Below, one piece after another: positions 52,489-61,803 of a DNA stretch of 64,000 nucleotides (its first letter is position 1; every line of letters begins with the position of its first letter). The stretch is from contig JBDREC010000004.1 of assembly GCA_043820105.1 (NCBI GenBank), forward strand, positions 62,001-126,000. The letters are read 5' to 3'. This DNA is from JBDREC01 sp043820105 [NCBI: Pseudomonadota bacterium] (GTDB taxonomy: Bacteria; Bdellovibrionota_F; JAHFAK01). The translations under genes were made by a program, and so were the position numbers. Below the pieces are notes generated by a model. That model was not told the DNA's origin and did no database searches. It worked only from the letters and a program-made list of their open reading frames with translations.

Positions 52489-53348
52489 AAGGCGTGCAGG
52501 GTACAGCGTACGGCGTACGGCGTGTGGTTTTTGCTCTACTTCTTGTACACATGATAAGTTTTGCCTCTTTTGCTTCTGTTGAAAATCAGATCAATAAAGC
52601 CAATGAGTTTTATAAAGCTAATAACTATCAAGAAGCAATTAATGTTTTGCTTGATGCTCAAATTAATCATCCAACTGATCCCAAAGTAAATTATAACCTG
52701 GGGAACACCTATTATAAGCTTGGGAAATATGAAGACGCTATAAAAAGTTATGGACAAGTAGTTGCTTCTGGAGAAGGCAAATATCTTTTTGAATCGTTTT
52801 ACAATATAGCTAACTCTTATTATCGACAGGGAAAGTTACAAGAAAGCTTGGCTTTTTATCAAAAAGCTTTAGAATTAAATCCAGAAGATGAAGATACAAG
52901 ATATAATATAGAGTTTGTGAAAAAAGAGATTAAGAAGAAATTGAATGAAGAGATAGAGAGAAAGAAGGAAGAAGAGAAGAAGAAAGATCAGCAAGACCAA
53001 AAAGATAAGCAAGAGAATCAGCAGGAAAATAAATCTTGTGATAAGCCCGGAGAGCAACAGCAGCAGAATAAAGAACAAGAGCAAAAAGAAAAAGATGGGA
53101 AGAATGAAGAAAATGGATCTAAAGATCAAAAGAAGGAAGAGAAAGTAGAACAAAAAGCAAAAGAACAAGAGAAAAAAGAGGGTCAGGAAAAGCAAGACAA
53201 GAAAGAAAAAGCATCTGAGCAAAAGGCTCAAAAGTTGAGCAAAGAAGATGCTGAAAGACTGTTAAAGGCAATTGAAGAGAATCCTGAGAAGTTTAAGAAG
53301 CAACAAATGCAAGGTGCGCAAGGGGTGCGTGGTGGGAAGGATTGGTGA
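52485..53348 (+). CDS. batC: BatC, exported TPR protein with charged tail
   Basis: 287 residues. The signal peptide is unusual: the positively charged start (MKGVQGTAYGVRR) is translated from the GTACGGC heptad array, followed by a normal core VVFALLLVHMISF and cleavage near ASV. TPR motifs span about 33-140 (KVNYNLGNTYYKLGKYEDAIKSY, FYNIANSYYRQGKLQESLAFY, with ALELNPEDEDTRYNIEFV). Residues about 145-270 are almost only Lys, Glu and Gln, a long charged helix or disordered tail. BatC links the Bat VWA proteins with BatD-like partners in the periplasm. Translation is coupled to batB through the ATGA overlap. Confidence 0.85.
   Translation: MKGVQGTAYGVRRVVFALLLVHMISFASFASVENQINKANEFYKANNYQEAINVLLDAQINHPTDPKVNYNLGNTYYKLGKYEDAIKSYGQVVASGEGKYLFESFYNIANSYYRQGKLQESLAFYQKALELNPEDEDTRYNIEFVKKEIKKKLNEEIERKKEEEKKKDQQDQKDKQENQQENKSCDKPGEQQQQNKEQEQKEKDGKNEENGSKDQKKEEKVEQKAKEQEKKEGQEKQDKKEKASEQKAQKLSKEDAERLLKAIEENPEKFKKQQMQGAQGVRGGKDW
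52501..52528. repeat. Heptanucleotide repeat (GTACGGC)n at the batC start
   Basis: GTACAGC, GTACGGC, GTACGGC, GTGTGGT, within the first 15 codons of batC. It is the reverse complement of the aroA array at 45075-45109. Confidence 0.8.
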
Positions 53349-53369
53349 TGGTTAATTGTTGGGGATTGG

Positions 53370-53404
53370 AATAATCAATAATTAACAATTAACAATTAAT
53401 AATT
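53370..53404. repeat. Heptanucleotide repeat (AAYAATT)5
   Basis: AATAATC, AATAATT, AACAATT, AACAATT, AATAATT, filling the short gap between batC and batD. Same family as 38422-38456. Confidence 0.8.
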
Positions 53405-53420
53405 AATATTAAGATAGGCA

Positions 53421-55217
53421 ATGCTGAAGAATTTGAAAAATAAGATTATAGGGTTTATATTTGTTTTTTTTGTTATAAGCTATTCTAGTGTCTTTTCTGT
53501 TTCTATCGATCTTACTGTTGATTCTTTGAAGGCTACTTTGTCGGATGAGGTTGGAATTAGTATTGCTGTTGATGGAGAGCGCGACGCCGGTGAACCTAAT
53601 TTAAAGTTTCCTGAAGCTGCTTTTAAGTTATATTCTCATGGTACAAGCTCCCAGGTGCAAATTATAAATGGGAAAATGGATTCAAAGACAATTTATAATT
53701 ACTCTTTACTACCTCTAAAAGAAGGTGAATTTGTAATTGGGCCCGCTCATGCTGTGATCAAGGGGAAACAATATAAGAGCAGTACCTATAAGTTAAAAAT
53801 CGTGAAAGATGTTTCGGGTATAGCTAGCGAAAATACAAAGGATGTTTTCGTTAACCAAGAAATAACTAGCCTCTCTCCTTTTGTAGGACAACAGCTTTTG
53901 TATACTATAAAATTTTATCGTGCAGTAAAGGTATATAATTCAGTAATAGAATCAAGTCCTGATTTTTCTTCATTTTTATCATATGACTTGGAGTCACAAG
54001 CAGATTATTATGATTATGTGGATTCGAAAAAATATGTTGTTCATGAAATTAAGAAAATTTTATTTCCTTTGAAACAAGGAAAAATAAAATTAGATCCAGT
54101 AGTCATTCGTTGCGAAGTTCCTGTTGAGGAGAAGGGATCAGGGCGCAGATCCTTTGACTCTTTCTTTTCATCTTCCTTTGCTGAGACAAAGAAGAAGGTC
54201 CTAAAAAGCCAAGAATTGATTTTAGATGTAAAGGCACTTCCAGGTTTTGGAAGTTTAAGTAATGATTCTGCTATTGTTGGCGATTTTTCTTTGACAACAA
54301 GTATTGACAAAAACAACGTTAAAGCTTCTGATTCTTTGACAATTAAATATGTATTAAGTGGTCTGGGTAACCTTGAAAACGTTGATTTGCCACAGTTTTC
54401 TGAAATTGAAAATTTGAAATTTTATTATGATAAACCTGAAATAGAAAAAAAAATATCTGGTGATGATATTCACTTTACTAAAACATTTAAAATAGCATGT
54501 GTTCCCGTTATTCAGGGAGAATATGTTATCCCTTCTTTAGAAATACATGTCTTTAATCCAAATAAAAAAAAATATACTCTGTTAAAAACCAAAGAGCTTA
54601 AAATAAGTGTTTCGCCTTCTGATACCCCAAGTCCTAATCCGCCAATTCAAGAAAAAATACAAGCTTCCAAAAACAAGGTGAAAATATTAGGCAAAGATAT
54701 TTTGAATATAAATTCCTCTATTCATGGGGCAAATAAGAATGAATTTTCTTTGTTTATTAAAATTATTCTTTTTTTGTTAATACTATTCCCACCCTTATTA
54801 TTTTTAAGCATTTATTTTTCACAAAAGAAGAAAATGGATTTTGAGAAAAATTACTCAAAAATTAGAAAATCAAAAGCATTAAATAAAGCAAAAAAAATGA
54901 TGCATGATATTGAGAAAAAGGTGATGAAAAATGAAAGGCAAAAAGGCTTTAAGCAACCTTATATTGAGCTTTTAAATATAATTAGACTTTACATTGGTGA
55001 TAAGTTTGATTTAAATGGGCTTGCTTTAACAAGTGAAGAAATAAAAATTAAATTGAAAAATGCAGAACTAGAAGATAGTATTATTAGGCCTTTATTTGAA
55101 AAAATAAATGAATGTGAAATGAGCCAATATGCTTCTTTAGAAAAAGGTCCAAATGAGTTTGTAACATTTATTAAGGAAACGGAAGTTTTATTAACTAAGT
55201 TAGATAAAAGTTTATAA
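53421..55217 (+). CDS. batD: BatD, membrane protein with large periplasmic region
   Basis: 598 residues. The signal peptide core is IIGFIFVFFVISYSSVFS. A long periplasmic part (about 25-440) is made of beta-sandwich repeats, with VDSLKATLSDEVGISIAVDG near 30-50 and VNQEITSLSPFVGQQLLYTIKFYRA near 143-168, matching the oxygen-tolerance (BatD) family pattern. A TM helix lies at about 445-470 (FIKIILFLLILFPPLLFL). The cytoplasmic tail is helical (YIELLNIIRLYIGDKFDLNGLALTSEEIK), similar to the tail of the protein encoded at 49533. The next gene starts 2 bp after the stop, so the operon continues. Confidence 0.85.
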   Translation: MLKNLKNKIIGFIFVFFVISYSSVFSVSIDLTVDSLKATLSDEVGISIAVDGERDAGEPNLKFPEAAFKLYSHGTSSQVQIINGKMDSKTIYNYSLLPLKEGEFVIGPAHAVIKGKQYKSSTYKLKIVKDVSGIASENTKDVFVNQEITSLSPFVGQQLLYTIKFYRAVKVYNSVIESSPDFSSFLSYDLESQADYYDYVDSKKYVVHEIKKILFPLKQGKIKLDPVVIRCEVPVEEKGSGRRSFDSFFSSSFAETKKKVLKSQELILDVKALPGFGSLSNDSAIVGDFSLTTSIDKNNVKASDSLTIKYVLSGLGNLENVDLPQFSEIENLKFYYDKPEIEKKISGDDIHFTKTFKIACVPVIQGEYVIPSLEIHVFNPNKKKYTLLKTKELKISVSPSDTPSPNPPIQEKIQASKNKVKILGKDILNINSSIHGANKNEFSLFIKIILFLLILFPPLLFLSIYFSQKKKMDFEKNYSKIRKSKALNKAKKMMHDIEKKVMKNERQKGFKQPYIELLNIIRLYIGDKFDLNGLALTSEEIKIKLKNAELEDSIIRPLFEKINECEMSQYASLEKGPNEFVTFIKETEVLLTKLDKSL

Positions 55218-55219
55218 CA

Positions 55220-56140
55220 ATGGCGAAAAATATAATTTTAAGCAATATTACAAAAAGATATGAAGATAGTGATGTCATTTCTGATATTAATATAGAAGTT
55301 GGTGAAGGAAGCATTTTTGGTTTTATTGGCCTTACAAGCTCTGGAAAATCCACTCTGGCTAAAATAATTGCAGGCCTTACTCGCCCCTCTTTTGGATCTG
55401 TCATGCTTTCAGATGATGAATTTTCTCCTTATATCACTAAAAACAGAAGGCGTGTTGCGTTTGTAGCCAGTCCCAATGGCTTGCCCGGGCAATTTAATAT
55501 TAATAAATTAGGAAAATATTATAAGAGAATCTATCCCAAGTTTAATGAGAACCTTTTTTTGGGTCTGCTTAACACTTTTTCAATTTCTTCAAAAGCTAAA
55601 ATCTCAAAAGTTGGTTTTTTTAACAGAAAAAAGCTCGCTATCATTTTAGCACTTGCACAAACACCTGAAATTATAGTTATGGATGAACCCTTTTCAAAGC
55701 TAAAAACAGCAGATTGTGATCTTTTAAAAAATGCTATTTTAGATTATAAAGAAAACAATCCATGTTCAATTGTAATTTTTACAGCTAACCCCAAATATCA
55801 TAAAGATTTAAGTGATACTATCGCTTTGCTCGAAAGAGGAAAAATAAGATGTTTAATAAATGTCAGTGCAATTCAAGGTGATTATCAGAAGATTATTCTT
55901 AGTCCCCCAAAAGATTATGATCCTGATGATTTTAAATTAGAAGGTGTTTTAAGAGTTGATAAAGTTGAAGATAAAATATCTTTAATTATATTTAAAAACT
56001 ATAATTTTATTATTGAAATGCTTGAGCTTAATGGACACCAAATAGAAAATGAAAAAAAACTTACCTTTTCTGAACTTATTTGGGCTCAAGCAAAGCTAGA
56101 AATAGAGAAAGAGAAAGGGAGTCTTTTTAATAATGAATAG
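55220..56140 (+). CDS. ABC transporter ATPase with degenerate signature
   Basis: 306 residues. The nucleotide-binding domain spans about 4-225: Walker A GLTSSGKST at 37-45 and Walker B IIVMDEP near 154. The ABC signature (normally LSGGQ) reads SKVGFFNRKK, and the switch (H-loop) region reads FTANPKYHKD without the usual SHD. The first departure is strong, so hydrolysis or its coupling may be altered. A C-terminal extension of about 80 residues follows. It forms an ABC-2-type exporter with the permease at 56133 (overlap 8 bp). The export cargo is unknown. Confidence 0.85.
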   Translation: MAKNIILSNITKRYEDSDVISDINIEVGEGSIFGFIGLTSSGKSTLAKIIAGLTRPSFGSVMLSDDEFSPYITKNRRRVAFVASPNGLPGQFNINKLGKYYKRIYPKFNENLFLGLLNTFSISSKAKISKVGFFNRKKLAIILALAQTPEIIVMDEPFSKLKTADCDLLKNAILDYKENNPCSIVIFTANPKYHKDLSDTIALLERGKIRCLINVSAIQGDYQKIILSPPKDYDPDDFKLEGVLRVDKVEDKISLIIFKNYNFIIEMLELNGHQIENEKKLTFSELIWAQAKLEIEKEKGSLFNNE

Positions 56141-56855
56141 TAAAATTGAAAGAACACATACTTTTCCTAAGTTTCTTGTTTCACTGGCTTTAATGATAGT
56201 TTCTTGCTTGTATGCCATCTTCCATTATAATGCCAAATATGAAACATTTTATAATTATGATTCTTCTTTGCATTTTTCTGGTTTTTTAAATGAAACTTAT
56301 TTTTATTCTGAATGGATGCTAATAGTTGTTTTTATTGGTGCTTTGATGGGTCTATTATCTATCCAGAAACAACAATTAGATGGGTCAATATTATTTATTT
56401 TGTCAAAACCAATAAGCAGGGCAAGAATACTTTTAGCAAGAGTTTTTGTTTCCTTTTACTTCTTGTTTCTTGTTTATCTAATTACAGGCGCCTTTATTCT
56501 TGGTATTTCAAAGTATCTTGCTTATTCTTATCCTATTGAGGAACTCGCCTTGCAGCTTGCACGGCTTTTTTCAATTTCTGTGCTTTTCTGGTCTATCAGT
56601 ATTTTTTTTGTATGTAATTTTAAAAGGGCATTATTATCTTTTTTAGCTAGTGCTTGCCTTGCTCTTATTTTATTTTTTCTTAATTTCTACTTTCCCGGCG
56701 AAACTTTGCTTACATACCTGCCTTTTCATCATTTAACAAATATAAAAACTGTTGTAACTGGAACATATCCTTTTTTTATAATGCTACTTTGGTTTATAGC
56801 CTCTATTATTTTTATCTATTTTTCAGTGCTTGCTTTTTATAGAAAAGAATATTAA
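56133..56855 (+). CDS. ABC-2-type permease
   Basis: 240 residues with six hydrophobic segments (about 15-30, 58-75, 100-125, 142-160, 167-185 and 214-234) and the short charged motif KPISRARILLARV after TM2 typical of ABC-2 permeases. It makes the membrane half of the exporter together with the ATPase encoded upstream. Start overlaps the ATPase end. Its TAA overlaps the next ATG in TAATG, again suggesting coupled translation. Confidence 0.8.
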   Translation: MNSKIERTHTFPKFLVSLALMIVSCLYAIFHYNAKYETFYNYDSSLHFSGFLNETYFYSEWMLIVVFIGALMGLLSIQKQQLDGSILFILSKPISRARILLARVFVSFYFLFLVYLITGAFILGISKYLAYSYPIEELALQLARLFSISVLFWSISIFFVCNFKRALLSFLASACLALILFFLNFYFPGETLLTYLPFHHLTNIKTVVTGTYPFFIMLLWFIASIIFIYFSVLAFYRKEY

Positions 56856-58813
56856 TGGCTTTTTTACGTTTTGTGAGAATTAAAATAAATGTAATTTATT
56901 ATGGTCTAATTAAAAATAGATTCTTCTTTTATATAAATCTTTTAATTTTATGTATTCTTTTCTTTTTAGCCATTTTTGTATTAAGCCAACATGAAGAAAA
57001 AGACGCCTATAGTGTTATGAAATCTCAAATATCTGAGATTGGTTTAATTAGAGCAAATACTCATATTGAATTATTTAAAAACCCCGTGTTTCAGATTTAT
57101 ACAACACTTGCAATTGTTCCCATAAGTTCTTCTTTAAATACACTATTATTTCTCACAAAAGATCTTAAAATCAATAAAGTTTTGTTGGATGGAGAAGACG
57201 CGAGATTTAAAACAGCTGAGGGTATAACTAAAATAGTTTTTATAAAAAACTTAGATCCAACTAAGGTAAACTCTATTAAAATATATTACGAGCTACCTTA
57301 TGAAAACATAAGACAAATGCTAACTCTTGATGGTTTGCTTTTTCCAACTGGTCAAACCCTCATACCTTTTATTAAGTCAATAAATTATAAGAATAAACTT
57401 ATTGTTTCTGTTCCAAATACCTATAAGGTCGTTTCTAATCTGGATCTTGTAAGTCTTGATGAATTTGAAGGTGAGGGTAAATATGTTTTTAATACCAATA
57501 AGGAAGCCAGTGAAATATCCTTGCTTTCTTTTCCCTATAAGGAAATCAAATTTTTTAGGCAATTATTTCCCTTAACTTTTAACGTTAATAATTTTAGTGA
57601 TGAAGATATTCATAAGTGGAATATGATTATAATTAATGTTTTAGAATACTTTACTCGAAAATTTCAAAGTAATTTACTAAGGCATTTAACAGTTTATGAA
57701 ATACCCAAATATGAAGCTTTTGATCTTGGTGCAGATGTGCTTTGTATAGGTCATGATAATATAGACCCTCTAAATGCAATTTCGATTTTTAATTTAGTTT
57801 CAGATATAACAAGGAAATTTATTGATAAATTTATTGATAAAAAAGACCAGTCCAATGTTTTGTTATCTGAAGTTCTATCTGGCTTGCTTGCAATCTACTA
57901 TATCAAGGATCACTTTCCTGCAAATGAAATTAACAAGGTTTTTAATTACCTGAAAAATCTTTATTTTGCCCTTAAAAGTTATGATTTATCATTTGATGAA
58001 GCCCTTATAAACACTCAAAACCATAATTTAGCCAGAACTAAAGGAACTATCTTTTTTTATATGCTTTCAAAGTCATATAGCAATGATTTTTGGAGGAAGT
58101 ACTTTGATTTTTTGTCTGATAAACAATCAATTAACCTATCATCTTTTAAAAAGCTTTTTGATAAGGGTGATTCAGCTTATTTGGATATATTATTCTGGGA
58201 ATGGTTAAATAAAAAATCTTGTCCCGAGTTTTCTATTGAATATAATGTTAAGCAGAGAAAAAATGAGAAGAGTTTAGTTTTTGGTAAACTTTCCCAAAAG
58301 GCACCTGCTTATAATTTGAATTTAATAATCTCCTTGGTTTCGACCCAAGAAAAAATTGACAAAGATTATAAATTAACAGGTGAAGAGCTTAGCTTTGATA
58401 TAGAATTCAACGGCACATTAAAAGAAATAAGCCTTGATCCTGATAATTTAATTTTAAATGAAGCTGCAAAGATGATAGATCTTAATGTTTCAGAAAATGC
58501 AATAAAGGCCATATTAAAAATATTAGAAAAGGGATTTATTGAAAATATTGAAAATCAAATTAGTTCTTATCTTGGCGACACTAGCATAAATAATATCATT
58601 AATAATTTTTTTAAAGCAAAAAACGAACAATTTAAATTTGGTAAATTTTTAGTTATACATAGAGAAAATAGTGCAAGCGCGAATTTAAAAACATTGCATG
58701 GTCTCATTCCCTATGGGGCTAAAAATAAGTTTTCTGGTCTTATTTTCATGAACTTTATTTACGACATAAATAAATGGAAAATCGTTAATTTTTCAATTAA
58801 GAAGATTAATTAA
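56855..58813 (+). CDS. Membrane-anchored M1-peptidase-like protein lacking catalytic motif
   Basis: 652 residues. There is one N-terminal TM helix (about 27-48) and a large extracytoplasmic part. Residues about 325-500 resemble the C-terminal half of M1 aminopeptidases attached to ABC-2 transporters: LSEVLSGLLAIYYI in the place of the metal-binding helix, TKGTIFFYMLSKSYSNDFW, SSFKKLFDKGDSAYLDILFWEW, then a beta domain ending EISLDPDNLIL. The HExxH zinc motif is not present, so proteolytic activity is not expected. A final ~75 residues may be an NTF2-like domain. It is last in the Bat/ABC operon. The relationship rests on pattern resemblance and needs a structure-based search. Confidence 0.5.
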   Translation: MAFLRFVRIKINVIYYGLIKNRFFFYINLLILCILFFLAIFVLSQHEEKDAYSVMKSQISEIGLIRANTHIELFKNPVFQIYTTLAIVPISSSLNTLLFLTKDLKINKVLLDGEDARFKTAEGITKIVFIKNLDPTKVNSIKIYYELPYENIRQMLTLDGLLFPTGQTLIPFIKSINYKNKLIVSVPNTYKVVSNLDLVSLDEFEGEGKYVFNTNKEASEISLLSFPYKEIKFFRQLFPLTFNVNNFSDEDIHKWNMIIINVLEYFTRKFQSNLLRHLTVYEIPKYEAFDLGADVLCIGHDNIDPLNAISIFNLVSDITRKFIDKFIDKKDQSNVLLSEVLSGLLAIYYIKDHFPANEINKVFNYLKNLYFALKSYDLSFDEALINTQNHNLARTKGTIFFYMLSKSYSNDFWRKYFDFLSDKQSINLSSFKKLFDKGDSAYLDILFWEWLNKKSCPEFSIEYNVKQRKNEKSLVFGKLSQKAPAYNLNLIISLVSTQEKIDKDYKLTGEELSFDIEFNGTLKEISLDPDNLILNEAAKMIDLNVSENAIKAILKILEKGFIENIENQISSYLGDTSINNIINNFFKAKNEQFKFGKFLVIHRENSASANLKTLHGLIPYGAKNKFSGLIFMNFIYDINKWKIVNFSIKKIN

Positions 58814-58864
58814 TAAAAAAGCATTTTTTTAAATTTAAGCAAAGACAAGAATTAAATATAGAGT

Positions 58865-58878
58865 ACTTACCACTTATT
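58865..58878. repeat. Heptanucleotide pair ACTTACC-ACTTATT
   Basis: Two units of the ACTTACC family in the 169-bp gap after the Bat/ABC operon. Confidence 0.45.
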
Positions 58879-58982
58879 AAAGATATTTCTTGAAATTTTA
58901 TTATTATTGTATACAAAAATTGAAATTAAATATATGAATTTAATATAATTTCCCAAAATAATTCTTTGGAGGCTAAATATTT

Positions 58983-59876
58983 ATGAGAAAAATTCTTTTT
59001 ACTATTATAATTATTTTTATTATTTTTACTTGTGCATGTGATTTTGGTTCAAAAAAAGATGCAAATTCTATTCAGGATGCCAAAGTGATTGCTTCTGTAA
59101 ATAATAAGAAGATAAGTGTTGATGATTATAATAAGAAATTAAAGACTCAGAAAAACCTTAATCCAACTGATTATAATTCCCTTCAGGCAAAAAAAGAGCT
59201 TTTAGAGGAAATGATAGATTTTGAACTTTTATTCCAAGAAGCTATGAGGGAAGGTTTTGATGAAGATATACAGATAAAACAAACCATGATTAAAACGTTT
59301 CTGAAAGAAAAAACAAAAGAAATCACTATGCCAAGTGATGAAGATTTAAACACATATTATCAAAATAATATTGATAATTACAAAGAAGTTAGAGCAAGCC
59401 ATATTTTATGCAGAGTGGATCCTGCAAAATTTATGAATAAAGAAAAAGCAGAACAAGCTGAGCTTGTGAAAAAATTAGACCTTGAAAAAAAGATGAAATG
59501 TGAAAAGCTCTTAAAAAGAATAACTAAGGGTGAAGATTTTGCAAGTTTAGCCAAAGAAAATAGTGAAGATTCATCTGCCTCCCGTGGTGGTGATCTTGGA
59601 TATTTTAATAAATCCAGAATGGTAAAGCCCTTTGCGGATGCTGCCTTTTTACTTGAAAAAGCAGGAGATGTAAGCCCCCTTGTGCAAACAAGCTTTGGTT
59701 ATCATATCATTTTGCTAACAGACAAAAGGGTGCAGTCTTTTGATATGGTGAAAAAGCAAATAGCAGGTGATCTTGGAAGGAGAATTAAAGATAAATTCCT
59801 CAATGATTATGTTGAAGACTTATACAAAAACGCAGATGTGAAAATTTATAAAGAAAAGTTATCTAATATTAAATAA
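58983..59876 (+). CDS. Parvulin-type (PpiC) peptidyl-prolyl isomerase, lipid-anchored
   Basis: 297 residues behind TTGGAGG. The N-terminal hydrophobic segment ends in TCAC, a plausible lipobox (Cys near 20). A SurA-N-like helical chaperone region (about 35-135) precedes a parvulin domain (about 138-260): ASHILCRVDP, a GEDFASLAKENSEDSSAS block, GGDLGYFNKSRM, PFADAAFLL and TSFGYHIILLTDKR. It folds outer-membrane or surface proteins in the periplasm. It is the first of three consecutive related genes, 24 bp before the next. Confidence 0.88.
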   Translation: MRKILFTIIIIFIIFTCACDFGSKKDANSIQDAKVIASVNNKKISVDDYNKKLKTQKNLNPTDYNSLQAKKELLEEMIDFELLFQEAMREGFDEDIQIKQTMIKTFLKEKTKEITMPSDEDLNTYYQNNIDNYKEVRASHILCRVDPAKFMNKEKAEQAELVKKLDLEKKMKCEKLLKRITKGEDFASLAKENSEDSSASRGGDLGYFNKSRMVKPFADAAFLLEKAGDVSPLVQTSFGYHIILLTDKRVQSFDMVKKQIAGDLGRRIKDKFLNDYVEDLYKNADVKIYKEKLSNIK

Positions 59877-59900
59877 ATTGCTTAAGTAGGATGCTAAACA

Positions 59901-60770
59901 ATGAGAAAAGCTATTACTATTATATTTTATAATTCATTATTCTTAAATTTAATACTTTTAGTATTTGTTACTTGCGAAGGCAAATTAGCAAAAGATGCAA
60001 TTGCTACTATTTCTTCAAAAGAAATTACCAGCGAATATTTAATGAAAAATTACAGCGATCTTTTATTAAACGAAGACAAAGAAGATAAAAATACGAATAA
60101 GCTACCAAATCTAAATATTAATCAATTTGAAGAGCTTTTGAAATTTGAACTTCTTTATAAAGAAGCCTTAAAATCAGGTATTCAAAATCATGATGAGGTT
60201 AAAAGAGCCATTGTGCATAGTTATTTAAGAAAGCATTTTTCAATTGAGCAAGGCAGAGACCTTGAATCTTTAAAAAAATATTACGAAGAACATAAAAATG
60301 AATATTATACGAGGTCTGCTCAGCATATTCTTATAGGCTTTGAAGACTCTAAACATGACATTTCAAAAGAAGAAAAGCTTAAGCTTGCCCAAAGCCTTTT
60401 AAAAAGAGTTTTATCAGGTGAAGATTTTGCAGCTTTAGCAAAAGAATACTCAGATGATGCAGGAACTGCTGAAAATAGGGGCGACCTTGGGAACTTTCCA
60501 GAAAATTATATGGTTAAAGAATTTAACGACGCTGTTTTCAATGCAAAAAAAACAGGTATCATTAATAAGGTTATTGAAAGCTCTTATGGTTATCATGTTA
60601 TTTATTATTCTGGTGATGCCGGTGCCTGGGATGATGTTAAAAATGAACTTTTTTATCTTATTTCAAGAAAAGAAAAGTCAGGTGCCTACACTGAGCTATT
60701 AAAAAAATTAAAGGAAGGGTCTAAAATTGAAGCTGATTATAGATTTCTTGAAAATATCGATACTGAATAG
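59901..60770 (+). CDS. Parvulin-type (PpiC) peptidyl-prolyl isomerase, second copy
   Basis: 289 residues. Lipoprotein signal with lipobox FVTC (Cys near 25). The same architecture as the first copy: helical chaperone part (about 35-130), then a parvulin domain with AQHILIGFEDS, GEDFAALAKEYSDDAG, RGDLGNFPENYMV, EFNDAVFNA and SYGYHVIYYSG. AGGATG lies before the ATG. Its 3' end overlaps the third gene by 44 bp. Probably a paralogue from tandem duplication, with a partly different client range. Confidence 0.88.
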   Translation: MRKAITIIFYNSLFLNLILLVFVTCEGKLAKDAIATISSKEITSEYLMKNYSDLLLNEDKEDKNTNKLPNLNINQFEELLKFELLYKEALKSGIQNHDEVKRAIVHSYLRKHFSIEQGRDLESLKKYYEEHKNEYYTRSAQHILIGFEDSKHDISKEEKLKLAQSLLKRVLSGEDFAALAKEYSDDAGTAENRGDLGNFPENYMVKEFNDAVFNAKKTGIINKVIESSYGYHVIYYSGDAGAWDDVKNELFYLISRKEKSGAYTELLKKLKEGSKIEADYRFLENIDTE

Positions 60771-61719
60771 TTTTTTATTGTCTATTGCTTTTTCTCCTTT
60801 AGCTAAAGCTGAAACCAGTACTGCCAATTCCATTTACGCAATTGTAAACAGTCATTTGATTTCAAAAGTTGACGTTGATTCTGAACTTAATATTTTATTG
60901 AAAAAGGATTCATCGTTTATAGAAAAAGTAAATACAGATGAAGGCAAATCCAAATGGATTAAAACAATAATAAATAGAATAGCAGATGATTTAATTGTTT
61001 CTGATGAAGCAAAAAAGATTGGTCTTGATGCTTCTGATAAGGATATTGACTATACGATTAATAACATTATGAAAAGCAACAATATTTCCAAAGATCAATT
61101 AGTTGTATTTTTAGGTCAAGAAGGCAAATCATATGAAAAATATCGACGAGAAATTAAACTGCAGGTTGAAAAATATAAGCTTACAAATAAAATAATAAGA
61201 CCAAAAGTTTCAATTACAGATATTGATCTCGAAGATTATTACAAAAAGAACTATCTCAATGAAAATAAACGCCAGCTCGTTAAGTTTCAATCAATTTTCA
61301 TTTCCAAAAAAGAAAGAGATGCTAGCGAGATAAAAAAAAGAATCGAAACCATTAAAAAAGCAGTTAAACAAAGTGATGTAAATGATTTTGAAAAACTTGT
61401 TCTTAAGTTTAGTGATTCAGATAATGTTGCAAGTACAAAGGGAATATTAAAGGGTATAAAGCTTGATGAATTAGCCCCTTCCTTTAAGGACGCATTTCAA
61501 AAAATGAATATAGGAGAACTAAGTGGCTTAATAGAAGCAAAAAACGGGTATTATTTTGCAAAACTCTTAGATATTTATTCAGAAGCCACAGAACCATTTG
61601 AAGAAGTTAAAGAAACAATTAGTAATGTTTTGATGCAGGAGCGAATGGAAAAACGCTTTAATATGTGGTTACAAGAGGTTAGGGCTAAGTCACACATTGA
61701 TATAAGATATGGAAGTTAA
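60727..61719 (+). CDS. SurA-like periplasmic chaperone/isomerase
   Basis: 330 residues, starting at TTG 60727: GGAAGGG lies about 8 bases upstream and no ATG occurs before the signal peptide ends. The signal peptide core is ISILNSFLLSIAFSPLAKA with cleavage before ETS. The N-terminal region NSIYAIVNSHLISKVDVDSEL and ASDKDIDYTINNIMKSNNIS is typical SurA_N. A single parvulin-like domain follows (VKFQSIFISKKERDA, FSDSDNVASTKGILKGIKLDE, MNIGELSGLIEAKNGYYFAKLLD). It escorts outer-membrane proteins. The start lies inside the upstream gene (44-bp overlap), so translation may be reinitiated. Confidence 0.85.
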   Translation: MKLIIDFLKISILNSFLLSIAFSPLAKAETSTANSIYAIVNSHLISKVDVDSELNILLKKDSSFIEKVNTDEGKSKWIKTIINRIADDLIVSDEAKKIGLDASDKDIDYTINNIMKSNNISKDQLVVFLGQEGKSYEKYRREIKLQVEKYKLTNKIIRPKVSITDIDLEDYYKKNYLNENKRQLVKFQSIFISKKERDASEIKKRIETIKKAVKQSDVNDFEKLVLKFSDSDNVASTKGILKGIKLDELAPSFKDAFQKMNIGELSGLIEAKNGYYFAKLLDIYSEATEPFEEVKETISNVLMQERMEKRFNMWLQEVRAKSHIDIRYGS

Positions 61720-61803
61720 ATTCTTGATAAATTGTTCTTTACATACGATATTGTTTATTATTAAACATTAGTTTTTTAGAATATTAAATTTTATTGTAGT
61801 TTT

